DNA of 64,000 nt from contig NZ_JABEPP010000004.1 in the NCBI RefSeq assembly GCF_013044135.1, positions 395,428-459,427 on the forward strand, read 5' to 3'. The notes below the pieces were generated by a model. That model ran no database searches. It saw only the letters and a list, made by a program, of their open reading frames with translations, and had not been told where the DNA came from. Positions within the stretch are counted from its first letter, which is position 1, and each line of letters starts with the position of its first letter. Positions 1 through 7,360 of this stretch are shown here, piece by piece. Position numbers and translations under genes: made by a program. The DNA is from Enterovirga aerilata (GTDB taxonomy: Bacteria; Pseudomonadota; Alphaproteobacteria; Rhizobiales; Beijerinckiaceae).

Positions 1-124
1 GTTCCTCTGCACCCACAATTCGGCCCGCTCCATCCTCGCCGAGGCCCTCCTTAATCATCTGGGCGGCGGCCGCTTCCGGGCTTTCTCGGCAGGGAGCGAG
101 GGCGGGCCCGGCCCGAAGCCGCTC
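1..124. repeat. Direct repeat, left copy (identical to 392-515)
   Basis: The first 124 bases are identical to 392-515, an offset of exactly 391 bases. The repeated DNA encodes arsC codons about 10-50, including the active-site Cys loop. At base 125 the left copy leaves arsC and enters the middle of an arsR reading frame. This is the pattern expected at the joint of a 391-bp tandem duplication whose left unit begins before the window. Confidence 0.95.
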
Positions 125-373
125 CCTGCCGAGCGGCTCGGCGTTTCATCATCAAACCTGTCTTTCCACCTCAAGGACCTGGAGCATTCGGGGCTCGTTC
201 AGTCCCGACGCGCGTCGCGCTCCATCATCTACAGCGCGAACCTCCCGGCCCTATCCGGCCTCGTCGCGTTCCTGATGCGCGATTGTTGCTCCGGCCATCC
301 CGAGATCTGCGCGCCGGCGGTCGCGGCGCTGACGGATTGCTGCTCGCCCGCCAAGGAGCTCGCCGATGCCTGA
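2..373 (+). pseudogene. Chimeric ORF: ArsC N-terminal piece fused in frame to ArsR C-terminus
   Basis: The frame open from base 2 first reads about 41 residues identical to ArsC (FLCTHNSAR onward). At base 125 it continues without a stop into the C-terminal half of an ArsR/SmtB repressor: recognition helix and wing ([18 protein letters not shown]) and a Cys-rich tail ([19 protein letters not shown]), ending at TGA 371-373. This stop overlaps the start of arsC at 366. An intact arsR probably lies to the left of the window; the ArsR part here lacks its N-terminal helices and would not be a normal repressor. Whether the fusion is translated depends on DNA outside the window. Confidence 0.8.
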
Positions 374-893
374 GCGCGTCTACAACGTCCTGTTCCTCTG
401 CACCCACAATTCGGCCCGCTCCATCCTCGCCGAGGCCCTCCTTAATCATCTGGGCGGCGGCCGCTTCCGGGCTTTCTCGGCAGGGAGCGAGGGCGGGCCC
501 GGCCCGAAGCCGCTCGCCCTCAAGGTCCTCGCGGACGAGGGCATTCCGACCGACCGTCTGCGTTCCAAGACGTGGGACGAGTTCGCCAAGCCTGGCGCGC
601 CGGTCATGGACATGGTGATCACGGTCTGTGACGACGCGGCCGGCGAGGTCTGCCCGGTATGGCCGGGGCAACCCATCACGGCCCATTGGGGGATTGAGGA
701 CCCGTCCCGGGTCGAGGGCCCGGAGATCGAGCGCGAGCGGGCGTTCGTTACCGCTGCCCGTTACCTGCGCAACCGCATCGCCGTCCTACTGTCGCTTCCC
801 GTCGCCAGCCTCGACCAACTCGCGCTGACGAGCCGGGTGCGCGAGATCGGGCACATGGAGGGCGCATCAACCGGCAGGCCGGTAGTCGCCTGA
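366..893 (+). CDS. arsC: Arsenate reductase, low-molecular-weight phosphatase fold
   Basis: A 175-residue cytosolic enzyme reducing arsenate to arsenite, the form exported by Acr3. The P-loop C-x5-R is at Cys12-Arg18 (CTHNSAR). Cys88 and Cys95 have the seven-residue offset of the redox pair in thioredoxin-coupled ArsC of the pI258 type, so thioredoxin coupling is likely (inference). The ATG at 366 overlaps the upstream arsR stop by eight bases, and the TGA at 891-893 shares one base with the next ATG, indicating translational coupling. Codons about 10-50 are duplicated at the left edge of the window. Family membership is secure; the electron donor is inferred. Confidence 0.95.
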   Translation: MPERVYNVLFLCTHNSARSILAEALLNHLGGGRFRAFSAGSEGGPGPKPLALKVLADEGIPTDRLRSKTWDEFAKPGAPVMDMVITVCDDAAGEVCPVWPGQPITAHWGIEDPSRVEGPEIERERAFVTAARYLRNRIAVLLSLPVASLDQLALTSRVREIGHMEGASTGRPVVA

Positions 894-1315
894 TGGACGT
901 CGTCATCTACCACAACCCGGATTGCGGAACGTCCCGGAACACGTTGGCGATGATCCGCAACGCCGGGGTCGAGCCGCACGTCGTCGAGTACCTGAAGGCG
1001 CCGCCGTCGCGCGCGCTCCTGGTCCAGATGCTCGACCGAGCCGGCCTGACTGTGCGGGAGATCCTGCGCCAGAAGGGCACTCCCTTCGCCGAGCTCGGGC
1101 TGGGCAACCCCGACCTGACCGAGGACGACCTCCTCCATGCGGTCGAGGCGCACCCGATCCTGATCAATCGACCGCTGGTCGTGTCCCCGAAGGGCGTGCG
1201 CCTGTGCCGACCGTCCGAGCTCGTCCTCGATCTCCTGCCGCCCCAGCGCGGCGCTTTCGTCAAGGAAGACGGCGAGCGCGTCACGGATGACTGCGGCCGC
1301 CGCATCACCGCATAG
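893..1315 (+). CDS. arsC: Arsenate reductase, glutaredoxin-dependent (ArsC/Spx fold)
   Basis: A 140-residue ArsC of the R773/E. coli type, unrelated in fold to the preceding reductase. The catalytic Cys11 is in NPDCGTSRN. Arg60 (ILRQKGTPF), Arg93 (INRPLVV) and Arg106 match the arginines that bind arsenate in the R773 enzyme, which uses glutathione and glutaredoxin. The start shares one base with the arsC stop. Carrying both reductase types in tandem would let arsenate be reduced from either the thioredoxin or the glutathione pool (inference). Confidence 0.95.
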   Translation: MDVVIYHNPDCGTSRNTLAMIRNAGVEPHVVEYLKAPPSRALLVQMLDRAGLTVREILRQKGTPFAELGLGNPDLTEDDLLHAVEAHPILINRPLVVSPKGVRLCRPSELVLDLLPPQRGAFVKEDGERVTDDCGRRITA

Positions 1316-1323
1316 GAACGACG

Positions 1324-2388
1324 ATGTCCACCTTCGAGAGATACCTGACCCTATGGGTCGCCCTGTGCATCGTGGTCGGCATCGCGCTCGGCCACGTGAT
1401 GCCCGGGTTCTTTCAGGCGGTCGGTGCTGCCGAGGTTGCCAAGGTGAACCTGCCCGTGGCCGTCCTGATCTGGCTCATGGTCATCCCCATGCTGCTCAAG
1501 ATCGACTTTGCCTCGCTCCGGCATGTCGGGCGGCACTGGCGCGGCATCGGCGTCACGCTCTTCATCAACTGGGCCGTGAAGCCGTTCTCCATGGCGGCGC
1601 TGGGCTGGCTCTTCGTCGCGTGGCTCTTCCGGCCGTACCTGCCGGCGGCCCAGATCAACAGCTACATCGCCGGCCTCATCATCCTGGCGGCCGCCCCGTG
1701 CACCGCCATGGTCTTCGTGTGGTCACACCTGACCCGCGGCGAGCCGCATTTCACGCTGAGCCAGGTCGCACTGAACGACACGATCATGGTCGTCGCCTTC
1801 GCGCCGATCGTCGGGCTCCTGCTCGGACTGTCGTCCATCACGGTTCCCTGGGGCACGCTCGTCCTGTCCGTCGTGCTCTACATCGTGCTGCCCGTGATCG
1901 TGGCGCAGGTGCTCCGGCGAAGCTTGCTGGCCTCGGGCGGCCAGCCCGCGCTCGACGCGCTCCTGAAGCGGCTCGGGCCGATCAGCCTCGTCGCGCTCCT
2001 CGCCACCTTGGTCCTCCTCTTCGGCTTCCAGGGCGAGCAGATCCTGGCGCAGCCACTCGTCATCGCGCTCTTGGCCGTCCCGATCCTGATCCAGGTCTAC
2101 TTCAACGCCGGGCTCGCTTACGTCCTGAACCGCGTCGCCGGGGAGCAGCACTGCGTCGCCGGTCCGTCCGCGCTGATCGGAGCATCGAACTTTTTCGAGC
2201 TCGCGGTGGCGGCGGCCATCAGCCTGTTTGGTTTCAACTCGGGCGCGGCGCTCGCGACCGTGGTGGGCGTCCTCATCGAGGTGCCGGTGATGCTGACTGT
2301 CGTATGGATCGTGAACCGGTCCCAGGGCTGGTACGAGCGGGGCGCCGAAAGCCGCCCGGAGCTGAGACAAGCCCCGCGCATCGGCTAA
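1324..2388 (+). CDS. acr3: Arsenite efflux permease Acr3
   Basis: A 354-residue inner-membrane protein with about ten hydrophobic segments, of the Acr3/bile-acid-sodium-symporter family. It exports As(III) made by the two reductases just upstream (8-bp gap). The conserved Cys126 lies in AAPCTAMVFVW and a conserved acidic residue in the late helix GVLIEVPVML; these correspond to residues needed for transport in studied Acr3 proteins. No ArsA ATPase gene is present, as usual for Acr3 operons. Confidence 0.95.
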   Translation: MSTFERYLTLWVALCIVVGIALGHVMPGFFQAVGAAEVAKVNLPVAVLIWLMVIPMLLKIDFASLRHVGRHWRGIGVTLFINWAVKPFSMAALGWLFVAWLFRPYLPAAQINSYIAGLIILAAAPCTAMVFVWSHLTRGEPHFTLSQVALNDTIMVVAFAPIVGLLLGLSSITVPWGTLVLSVVLYIVLPVIVAQVLRRSLLASGGQPALDALLKRLGPISLVALLATLVLLFGFQGEQILAQPLVIALLAVPILIQVYFNAGLAYVLNRVAGEQHCVAGPSALIGASNFFELAVAAAISLFGFNSGAALATVVGVLIEVPVMLTVVWIVNRSQGWYERGAESRPELRQAPRIG

Positions 2389-2422
2389 GCTGCGCTCGCG
2401 AGAGGGGCAAAGCACGTAACCG

Positions 2423-3148
2423 ATGCTGTTCGCGGCGAGCCTTCTCGTTGTCGCCGTGCTGTACGCCTCCGTCGGGCAGGCGGGAGGTACGGGCTATATC
2501 GCCCTGATGGGGCTCACTGGCTTCGCGCCCGCCGTCATCAAGCCGACCGCGCTCGCGTTAAACGTGCTCGTCTCGGCCATCGGCACCGCCAGGTTCGCGA
2601 AGGCCGGCATGCTGACCTGGCGCACCTGCTACCCGTTCGCGATCTTGGGCGCGCCGTTCTCCGTTCTGGGCGGGGCCACGCATCTCGATGCTTCCCTCTA
2701 TCGGCCGCTCGTCGGAGCCTTGCTGATCGCCGCTGCCCTGCAGACGCTACGGGGTCGCCAACTGGCGGACGCCGACGCGATCCACGAGCCGCCGTTCCTG
2801 CCAGCGTTGATGGCCGGAGCGGGGATCGGGTTCGTGTCGGGCGTGACGGGCGTGGGGGGCGGGATTTTCCTTGCGCCCCTCGTCCTGGCGCTGCGATGGG
2901 TCGAGATCCGGCAGGCCGCGGCCATCTCAGCCGTCTTCAACCTCCTGAATTCCTGCGCGGCCATGCTCGGAGCTTGGGCCACCTTGAAGTTCTTGCCCTC
3001 AGAGCTCCCGCTATGGCTGCTTGCCGTGGCCGTAGGCGGCTTCGCCGGTTCGTGGCTGGCGGTTCAGCGCTTGCCCATCCAGGCGCTGCGTTACCTCCTA
3101 AGCGCGCTGCTCGCGATGGCCGGCGCCCGCATGCTCCTCGGGCCGTAG
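2423..3148 (+). CDS. TauE/SafE-family membrane exporter
   Basis: A 241-residue polytopic membrane protein with the two glycine-rich half-signatures of the family: GQAGGTGYIALMG near the N-terminus and TGVGGGIFLAPLV in the second half. TauE/SafE proteins move sulfur compounds or organic anions. Relatives occur in arsenic operons, but their substrate there is not settled. The gene follows acr3 by 34 bp on the same strand, so cotranscription is likely. Specific function unknown. Confidence 0.85.
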   Translation: MLFAASLLVVAVLYASVGQAGGTGYIALMGLTGFAPAVIKPTALALNVLVSAIGTARFAKAGMLTWRTCYPFAILGAPFSVLGGATHLDASLYRPLVGALLIAAALQTLRGRQLADADAIHEPPFLPALMAGAGIGFVSGVTGVGGGIFLAPLVLALRWVEIRQAAAISAVFNLLNSCAAMLGAWATLKFLPSELPLWLLAVAVGGFAGSWLAVQRLPIQALRYLLSALLAMAGARMLLGP

Positions 3149-3202
3149 CTGCGAGGTAGCAACCGTGTTGACGCGTCCGCCGAAGGCGCGCATGCTATTT
3201 CG

Positions 3203-3523
3203 ATGAACGTCGAACAAGCCGCCAAGCAGCTTGAGGCTCTGGGCAGCCCGACCCGGCTTGAGGTGTACCGCACACTGGTCCGGGCTGGGCACGCCGGCAT
3301 GCCTGTCGGGCGCCTGCAAGAAAAGCTTGGCATCCCGGCGTCGACCCTGTCGCATCACCTGCACCGGCTCATCCTGACCGGGCTGGTCACCCAGGAGCGG
3401 CAGGCCACAACCCTGATCTCGCGAGCGAACTACGAGGCGATGAACGCCCTGCTCGGCTTCATGGCCGACGAGTGCTGCGCCGACGCGGCCTGCGAGACCG
3501 GCACGACCGATGCTGCCGCGTGA
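3203..3523 (+). CDS. arsR: ArsR/SmtB-family metalloid repressor
   Basis: A 106-residue winged-helix repressor. The DNA-reading helix is in PASTLSHHLHRLILTGLV, about residues 47-64. The CxC As(III) site of E. coli ArsR is absent; instead a C-terminal ECCADAAC cluster (about residues 91-98) probably binds arsenite, as in ArsR subtypes whose ligands lie near the C-terminus (inference). It lies inside the ars operon, between the TauE-like gene and the flavoprotein, and is a different protein from the ArsR whose C-terminus is at 125-373. The operon may therefore have two ArsR inputs. Confidence 0.92.
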   Translation: MNVEQAAKQLEALGSPTRLEVYRTLVRAGHAGMPVGRLQEKLGIPASTLSHHLHRLILTGLVTQERQATTLISRANYEAMNALLGFMADECCADAACETGTTDAAA

Positions 3524-3563
3524 TGTCGCGCCTCATATTTCGATCTTTCTAGGAGGACCAGAA

Positions 3564-4991
3564 ATGTCGGACGGAGAGCTTCCTGTCGCGGTCGTTGGTG
3601 CCGGCCCGGTCGGGCTCGCAGCCGCCGCCCATCTGATCGAGCGCGGCTTGCCGGTGAAGGTCTACGAGGCAGGCCCGAGCGTCGCAGCGAACGTACGCGA
3701 TTGGGGGCATGTTCGACTGTTCTCGCCTTGGGAGTTCAACGTCGACCCAGTCGCCCGGGCGATCCTGATGCGGCACGGCTGGCAGGAGCCGCCGGCCGAC
3801 GTCTACCCGACGGGGCAGGATCTCGTTGACGCTTATCTGGCCCCCTTGTCCGAGACGCCGGAGATCGCCGCCGTCGTCGAAACCGGCGCGAAGGTCACCG
3901 CCATGGGGCGGCTCGGCATCGACAAGGTCGTGAGCAAGGACCGGGGTGACCGCCCGTTCCTCCTGGCCGTTCGCTCGGAGCGGGGTGGCCGCCGCGACCT
4001 GGCGCGGGCCGTCATCGACACCTCCGGCACCTGGACGAGCCCGAACCCGCTCGGGGCCGGCGGGCTCGCGGCGGACGGCGAGGAAGCCTTGGCCCACCGC
4101 ATCGCCTACGGCATCCCGGACGTGCTCGGCCGCGACCGCGATGCTTATGCCGGACGGACCACCCTTGTGGTCGGCGCCGGCCACTCCGCCGCGAACGTCC
4201 TCCTCGACCTTGCTCGGCTGGCCGAGCGCGATCCGCGCACGAACGCGGTCTGGGCGACCCGAGGTACGAACCTGATGCGGGTGTTCGGCGGCGGCGCGGC
4301 AGACAAGCTGGCCGCCCGCGGCGAGCTCGGCACCGCGCTCAAGGACCTTGTCGAGAGCGGCCGTGTCACCCTCGTCACCGGCTTCGGGGTTGCTTCGGTC
4401 CGGGAGGAGGACGGCCGGCTGATCGTGGACGGCGATACGGCCAAGGGCCGGCGCTCGCTCGGCCCGGTGGACCGCATCGTGGCCGCGACCGGGCAGCGGC
4501 CCGACCTGGCGCTGACGCGCGAGCTTCGGCTCAAGCTCGATCCGTCGCTGGAGAGCACTGAGGCGCTCGGGCCGCTGGTTGACCCGAACCTGCATTCCTG
4601 TGGGACGGTGTACCCGCACGGCCACCGCGAGCTCTCGCATCCGGAGCCCGGTTTCTACACGGCCGGGATCAAGAGCTACGGGCGGGCGCCGACCTTCCTC
4701 ATGATGACCGGCTACGAACAGGTCCGCTCGATAGCCGCCGCCCTCGCCGGGGACATGGTCGCGGCGGACAACGTCCAACTCACCCTGCCCGAGACGGGCG
4801 TGTGCTCCGGCGCGCCGAATGCCGACGCGAATGTTTCGTCGTCCTGCTGCGGTGGCCCTGCTCCGGAGGTCGACGCGTGCTGCATGGCTGACGCCGAGGC
4901 GAAGGCTACGACCGGACGGGGATGCGGCTGCGGCCCGGCGGAGGCGCCCACGCCTCCGGTCGTGTCGGGCTGCTGCGGGAAGGCGGAGTGA
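3564..4991 (+). CDS. FAD/NAD(P)-binding oxidoreductase with Cys-rich tail (ArsO-like)
   Basis: A 475-residue flavoprotein. An N-terminal Rossmann motif (VAVVGAGPVGLAAAAHL) binds FAD, a second glycine-rich motif (TLVVGAGHSAANVLLDLA, near residue 200) binds NAD(P)H, and a later ATGQRPD motif is typical of pyridine-nucleotide flavoproteins. The last 70 residues are Cys-rich (SSCCGGP, DACCMAD, GCGCGP, SGCCGKAE), probably metalloid-binding. Start chosen at ATG 3564 because AGGAGGA sits at 3551-3557; an upstream in-frame start at 3510 would overlap arsR and lacks such a site. Similar flavoproteins in ars operons have been called ArsO; the reaction is unproven. Confidence 0.85.
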   Translation: MSDGELPVAVVGAGPVGLAAAAHLIERGLPVKVYEAGPSVAANVRDWGHVRLFSPWEFNVDPVARAILMRHGWQEPPADVYPTGQDLVDAYLAPLSETPEIAAVVETGAKVTAMGRLGIDKVVSKDRGDRPFLLAVRSERGGRRDLARAVIDTSGTWTSPNPLGAGGLAADGEEALAHRIAYGIPDVLGRDRDAYAGRTTLVVGAGHSAANVLLDLARLAERDPRTNAVWATRGTNLMRVFGGGAADKLAARGELGTALKDLVESGRVTLVTGFGVASVREEDGRLIVDGDTAKGRRSLGPVDRIVAATGQRPDLALTRELRLKLDPSLESTEALGPLVDPNLHSCGTVYPHGHRELSHPEPGFYTAGIKSYGRAPTFLMMTGYEQVRSIAAALAGDMVAADNVQLTLPETGVCSGAPNADANVSSSCCGGPAPEVDACCMADAEAKATTGRGCGCGPAEAPTPPVVSGCCGKAE

Positions 4992-6199
4992 CGGCGCACA
5001 GCCGGGCGGTGGTGATCACCACCCTCGGGATCACCCAGATCCTCGCTTGGGGCTCGTCCTACTATCTGCTGGCGGTCCTTGCCGTCCCGATCTCGTCCGA
5101 CACCGGCTGGCCTCTGCCGTGGGTGGTCGGCGGGCTGTCGCTCGGCCTGCTCGTCGCCGGCCTCGTCTCGCCCCGCGTCGGGCGTCTTGTCGGCGAGCAC
5201 GGCGGCCGGCCGGTGCTGGGCGGTTCGGCGCTCCTGCTCGGGCTCGGGCTGGCGCTGCTCGGGGCGGCGCCGAACCTTGGCGTGTACCTGCTTGCGTGGG
5301 CGGTTCTCGGGGCGGGCATGGGCGCCGGCCTGTACGACGCGGCCTTCTCCGCGCTCGGCTGGCTCTACCGGGAGAAGGCCCGCTCGGCGATCACGCACCT
5401 GACCTTGTGGGGCGGGTTCGCGAGCACGGTCTGCTGGCCCTTGTCGGCGCTGCTCGTCGAGCGGCTCGGCTGGCGGGGTGCCTGCTTCGTCTACGCCGCG
5501 GTCCAGATCGCGGTCTCGCTGCCTCTCCTTCTCGTCACCTTGCGCACGAACGCGGCCGGGGCCAGCACTCCCCGAGGGCAGACGCGAAAAGTGGCCGTCT
5601 CGCTTTCCGGATCTGACCATCGCGCTTTCCTGATCCTCGCTGGGATCTGGGTCTCGGCCGGAGCGACGACGTCGGTCGTGTCGGTTCACCTGATCACCCT
5701 CCTCCAGGAGAGCGGGCTGTCCCTGGCGACGGCGGTCGGGCTCGGAGCCTTGGTCGGCCCGTCTCAGGTGGCGGCGCGGGTGGTCGAGATGGCGTTTGGC
5801 GGGAAACACCACCCGTATTGGACCCTTGCTGCGGCCATGATCCTGATCGCGCTCGGGCTCGTGCTGCTGTGGGTCGGATTGCCCCTGCCGGCCTTGGGGC
5901 TAATCCTCTACGGTAGTGGAAACGGCATCTACTCCATCGCGCGTGGGGCGCTCCCGCTCGCTCTGTTCGGGCCGGACCGCTACCCAGCGCTGGCGGGTCG
6001 CCTCGCCGGTCCGGGTCTCGTCGCCCAAGCTTTAGCCCCATCACTCGGGGCGGTCCTGCTCGCCCGGTGGGGTGCCGGCGGCACCTACGCCGGGCTGGTT
6101 GTCATCGCGTTGATCAACGTGGCGCTCGTCGCGGTACTGCGTTCGCAAGTGCGTCCGGAGCCGGTGTTTGAGGGGTCGTCGACTTCGAATGCGCAGTGA
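4988..6199 (+). CDS. arsK: Major facilitator superfamily efflux pump, ArsK-like
   Basis: A 403-residue protein with about twelve hydrophobic segments and a typical MFS loop after helix 2 (SPRVGRLVGEHGGRPVLGG). It starts at GTG 4988, whose last two bases lie in the TGA of the flavoprotein gene (4-bp overlap), so the two are coupled. In ars operons MFS pumps include ArsJ, normally beside a GAPDH gene that is absent here, and ArsK, an exporter of trivalent arsenicals and antimonite. ArsK is the better fit by context; substrate not proven. It is the last gene before a terminator-like hairpin. Confidence 0.75.
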   Translation: MTAHSRAVVITTLGITQILAWGSSYYLLAVLAVPISSDTGWPLPWVVGGLSLGLLVAGLVSPRVGRLVGEHGGRPVLGGSALLLGLGLALLGAAPNLGVYLLAWAVLGAGMGAGLYDAAFSALGWLYREKARSAITHLTLWGGFASTVCWPLSALLVERLGWRGACFVYAAVQIAVSLPLLLVTLRTNAAGASTPRGQTRKVAVSLSGSDHRAFLILAGIWVSAGATTSVVSVHLITLLQESGLSLATAVGLGALVGPSQVAARVVEMAFGGKHHPYWTLAAAMILIALGLVLLWVGLPLPALGLILYGSGNGIYSIARGALPLALFGPDRYPALAGRLAGPGLVAQALAPSLGAVLLARWGAGGTYAGLVVIALINVALVAVLRSQVRPEPVFEGSSTSNAQ

Positions 6200-6207
6200 T
6201 TTGATAC

Positions 6208-6239
6208 GCCGGGCCGGGCTCTGCCCGCATCCGGCTTTT
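6208..6239 (+). terminator. Putative terminator of the ars operon
   Basis: Nested inverted repeats: GCCGG (6208-6212) pairs with CCGGC (6231-6235), enclosing CGGGC-TCT-GCCCG. TTTT follows at 6236-6239. It begins nine bases after the arsK stop. Confidence 0.7.
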
Positions 6240-6539
6240 GTCAGGTTTTCGGCGATGGGGTTCCCATAGGGCTGGGAGAGCGATCCGCGCTGGATTGGAC
6301 GGGCCGTTGCGAACAGGAGCGCATCTCAGGGCATCCAGTCCGGCGAATGCGCGGCGGAAATCGTCCCGGTGCCGGCGTAAGCCGAACCCATGGCGGTCAG
6401 CTTGGCTACTGCAGCCGAGATGACTGACGTCGGGATCGGGCCAGGGGACTCCGGGAACCTCGGGCCTTGATGCTGATCAAGTAACAGGACGTGCGCCCGA
6501 GTTATCCTGCAGACTTCCACCGTCCAGGAGGAGGATGAC
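6240..6539. other. Intergenic, no gene recognised
   Basis: About 300 bases between the ars terminator and the next gene. Short open frames on both strands lack coding character. The end holds the ribosome-binding site (AGGAGGAGGA, 6526-6535) of the gene at 6540. A promoter must lie here but no box was assigned with confidence. Confidence 0.6.
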
Positions 6540-6839
6540 ATGGCCACGCTCACTGCCGGAAGGGGAACTTCGCCGGCTACGCTTTACTCTGGACCGCTCA
6601 GCCTCGTTGCGACGGGAACGGCCCTCACGGCGACCCTCGTCGGACTCTTCGTTCTTTGCTACGCGTTCGCTCTGCTTTGGCCGAACGCCGGGGTGACACA
6701 CGGCTGGGTGGTGCTGTTCGCCACCGACCCGAGCGATGTGTACCGCAGCTTTGTTCAGGGGATCCTTGGCAGCGTCGCAGGCGCGTGGGTTGCGGCGGCA
6801 CTGTTTGTCCCTGTCTACAACCGGCTCGCCCACGCTTGA
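6540..6839 (+). CDS. Small membrane protein of unknown function
   Basis: A 99-residue protein with two hydrophobic segments (about residues 20-45 and 73-92) separated by a polar loop (PNAGVTHGWVVLFATDPSDVYR), ending VYNRLAHA. A strong AGGAGGAGGA site precedes the ATG. The arrangement resembles small two-helix membrane proteins found beside heavy-metal ATPases, but no family is assigned. Its stop overlaps a possible TTG start of the next gene. Confidence 0.75.
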   Translation: MATLTAGRGTSPATLYSGPLSLVATGTALTATLVGLFVLCYAFALLWPNAGVTHGWVVLFATDPSDVYRSFVQGILGSVAGAWVAAALFVPVYNRLAHA

Positions 6840-7273
6840 CGCACGCGTCGTCCGCGCTTGTGCGGGGACTGCTGGCACTCTGGGGAACGTACCAGATCGG
6901 GCTTGGCACGTACTTCATCGCGCTGCGACCCACGCTCTTGCCCGAGGACGAGCGCGCGATAGGAGCGAACCTTGGCAATCTGGCAGCCGTCGCGCCGGGG
7001 TTCCCCGATTGGGCCGACCGCGTGCTGGTTGTCCTCGGAGGGCAGGCCGCGGCGGCCGGGTTGCTTCTTCTCGCCGTTGCTGCGCTGCTGCGCGCCCGGC
7101 CACACCGCCTCGCCGGCGCAGGCTTGGTAGGCGCGGCCGGGTTGCCATCCGTCGCGCTGATGTCGTTCATCAACTTCCAGATCGGGTCCGACTTCCGCTG
7201 GGCTCTGCTCATCCCGGTTGCGATCTGGGTAGCCGCCCTGGTGCTCTTCTCGTCTTCGCGCGTTGGAGACTGA
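6836..7273 (+). CDS. Four-helix membrane protein, unknown
   Basis: About 145 residues if translation starts at TTG 6836, which overlaps the upstream TGA by three bases; GTG 6860 is an alternative. Four hydrophobic stretches are visible (LLALWGTYQIGLGTYFIAL, VLVVLGGQAAAAGLLLLA, AGLVGAAGLPSVALMSF, WALLIPVAIWVAALVLF). The frame continues further upstream but there it only shadows the preceding gene. It is probably cotranscribed with the 6540 gene. Function unknown. Confidence 0.65.
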   Translation: MTHASSALVRGLLALWGTYQIGLGTYFIALRPTLLPEDERAIGANLGNLAAVAPGFPDWADRVLVVLGGQAAAAGLLLLAVAALLRARPHRLAGAGLVGAAGLPSVALMSFINFQIGSDFRWALLIPVAIWVAALVLFSSSRVGD

Positions 7274-7308
7274 CAAGCCGCACGCTCGTCCATGAGCTGC
7301 AAGGCATC

Positions 7309-7339
7309 TTGACCTTCCCATGATAGGAGGCCCCACATG
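7309..7339 (+). promoter_or_regulatory. CueR-type (MerR-family) copper promoter
   Basis: A -35 TTGACC at 7309-7314, a 19-bp spacer beginning TTCCCA and ending GGAGGCCC, and a -10-like CACATG at 7334-7339. The long spacer with dyad symmetry is the hallmark of MerR-family promoters, and GACCTTCC matches the CueR half-site. The copZ promoter at 23359 shares TTGACCTTCCCA, 19-bp spacing and GCCCCACAT. Confidence 0.75.
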
Positions 7340-7360
7340 GGACGGGAGAAAGGATCTCCC

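Noticed and set aside
1287-2507. 406-codon frame overlapping acr3 on the same strand
   Set aside because: Shadow of acr3; the acr3 frame has the transmembrane pattern and family motifs.
3549-4778. 409-codon antisense frame over the flavoprotein gene
   Set aside because: Same shadow effect; no domain and Arg/Gly/Pro-rich composition.
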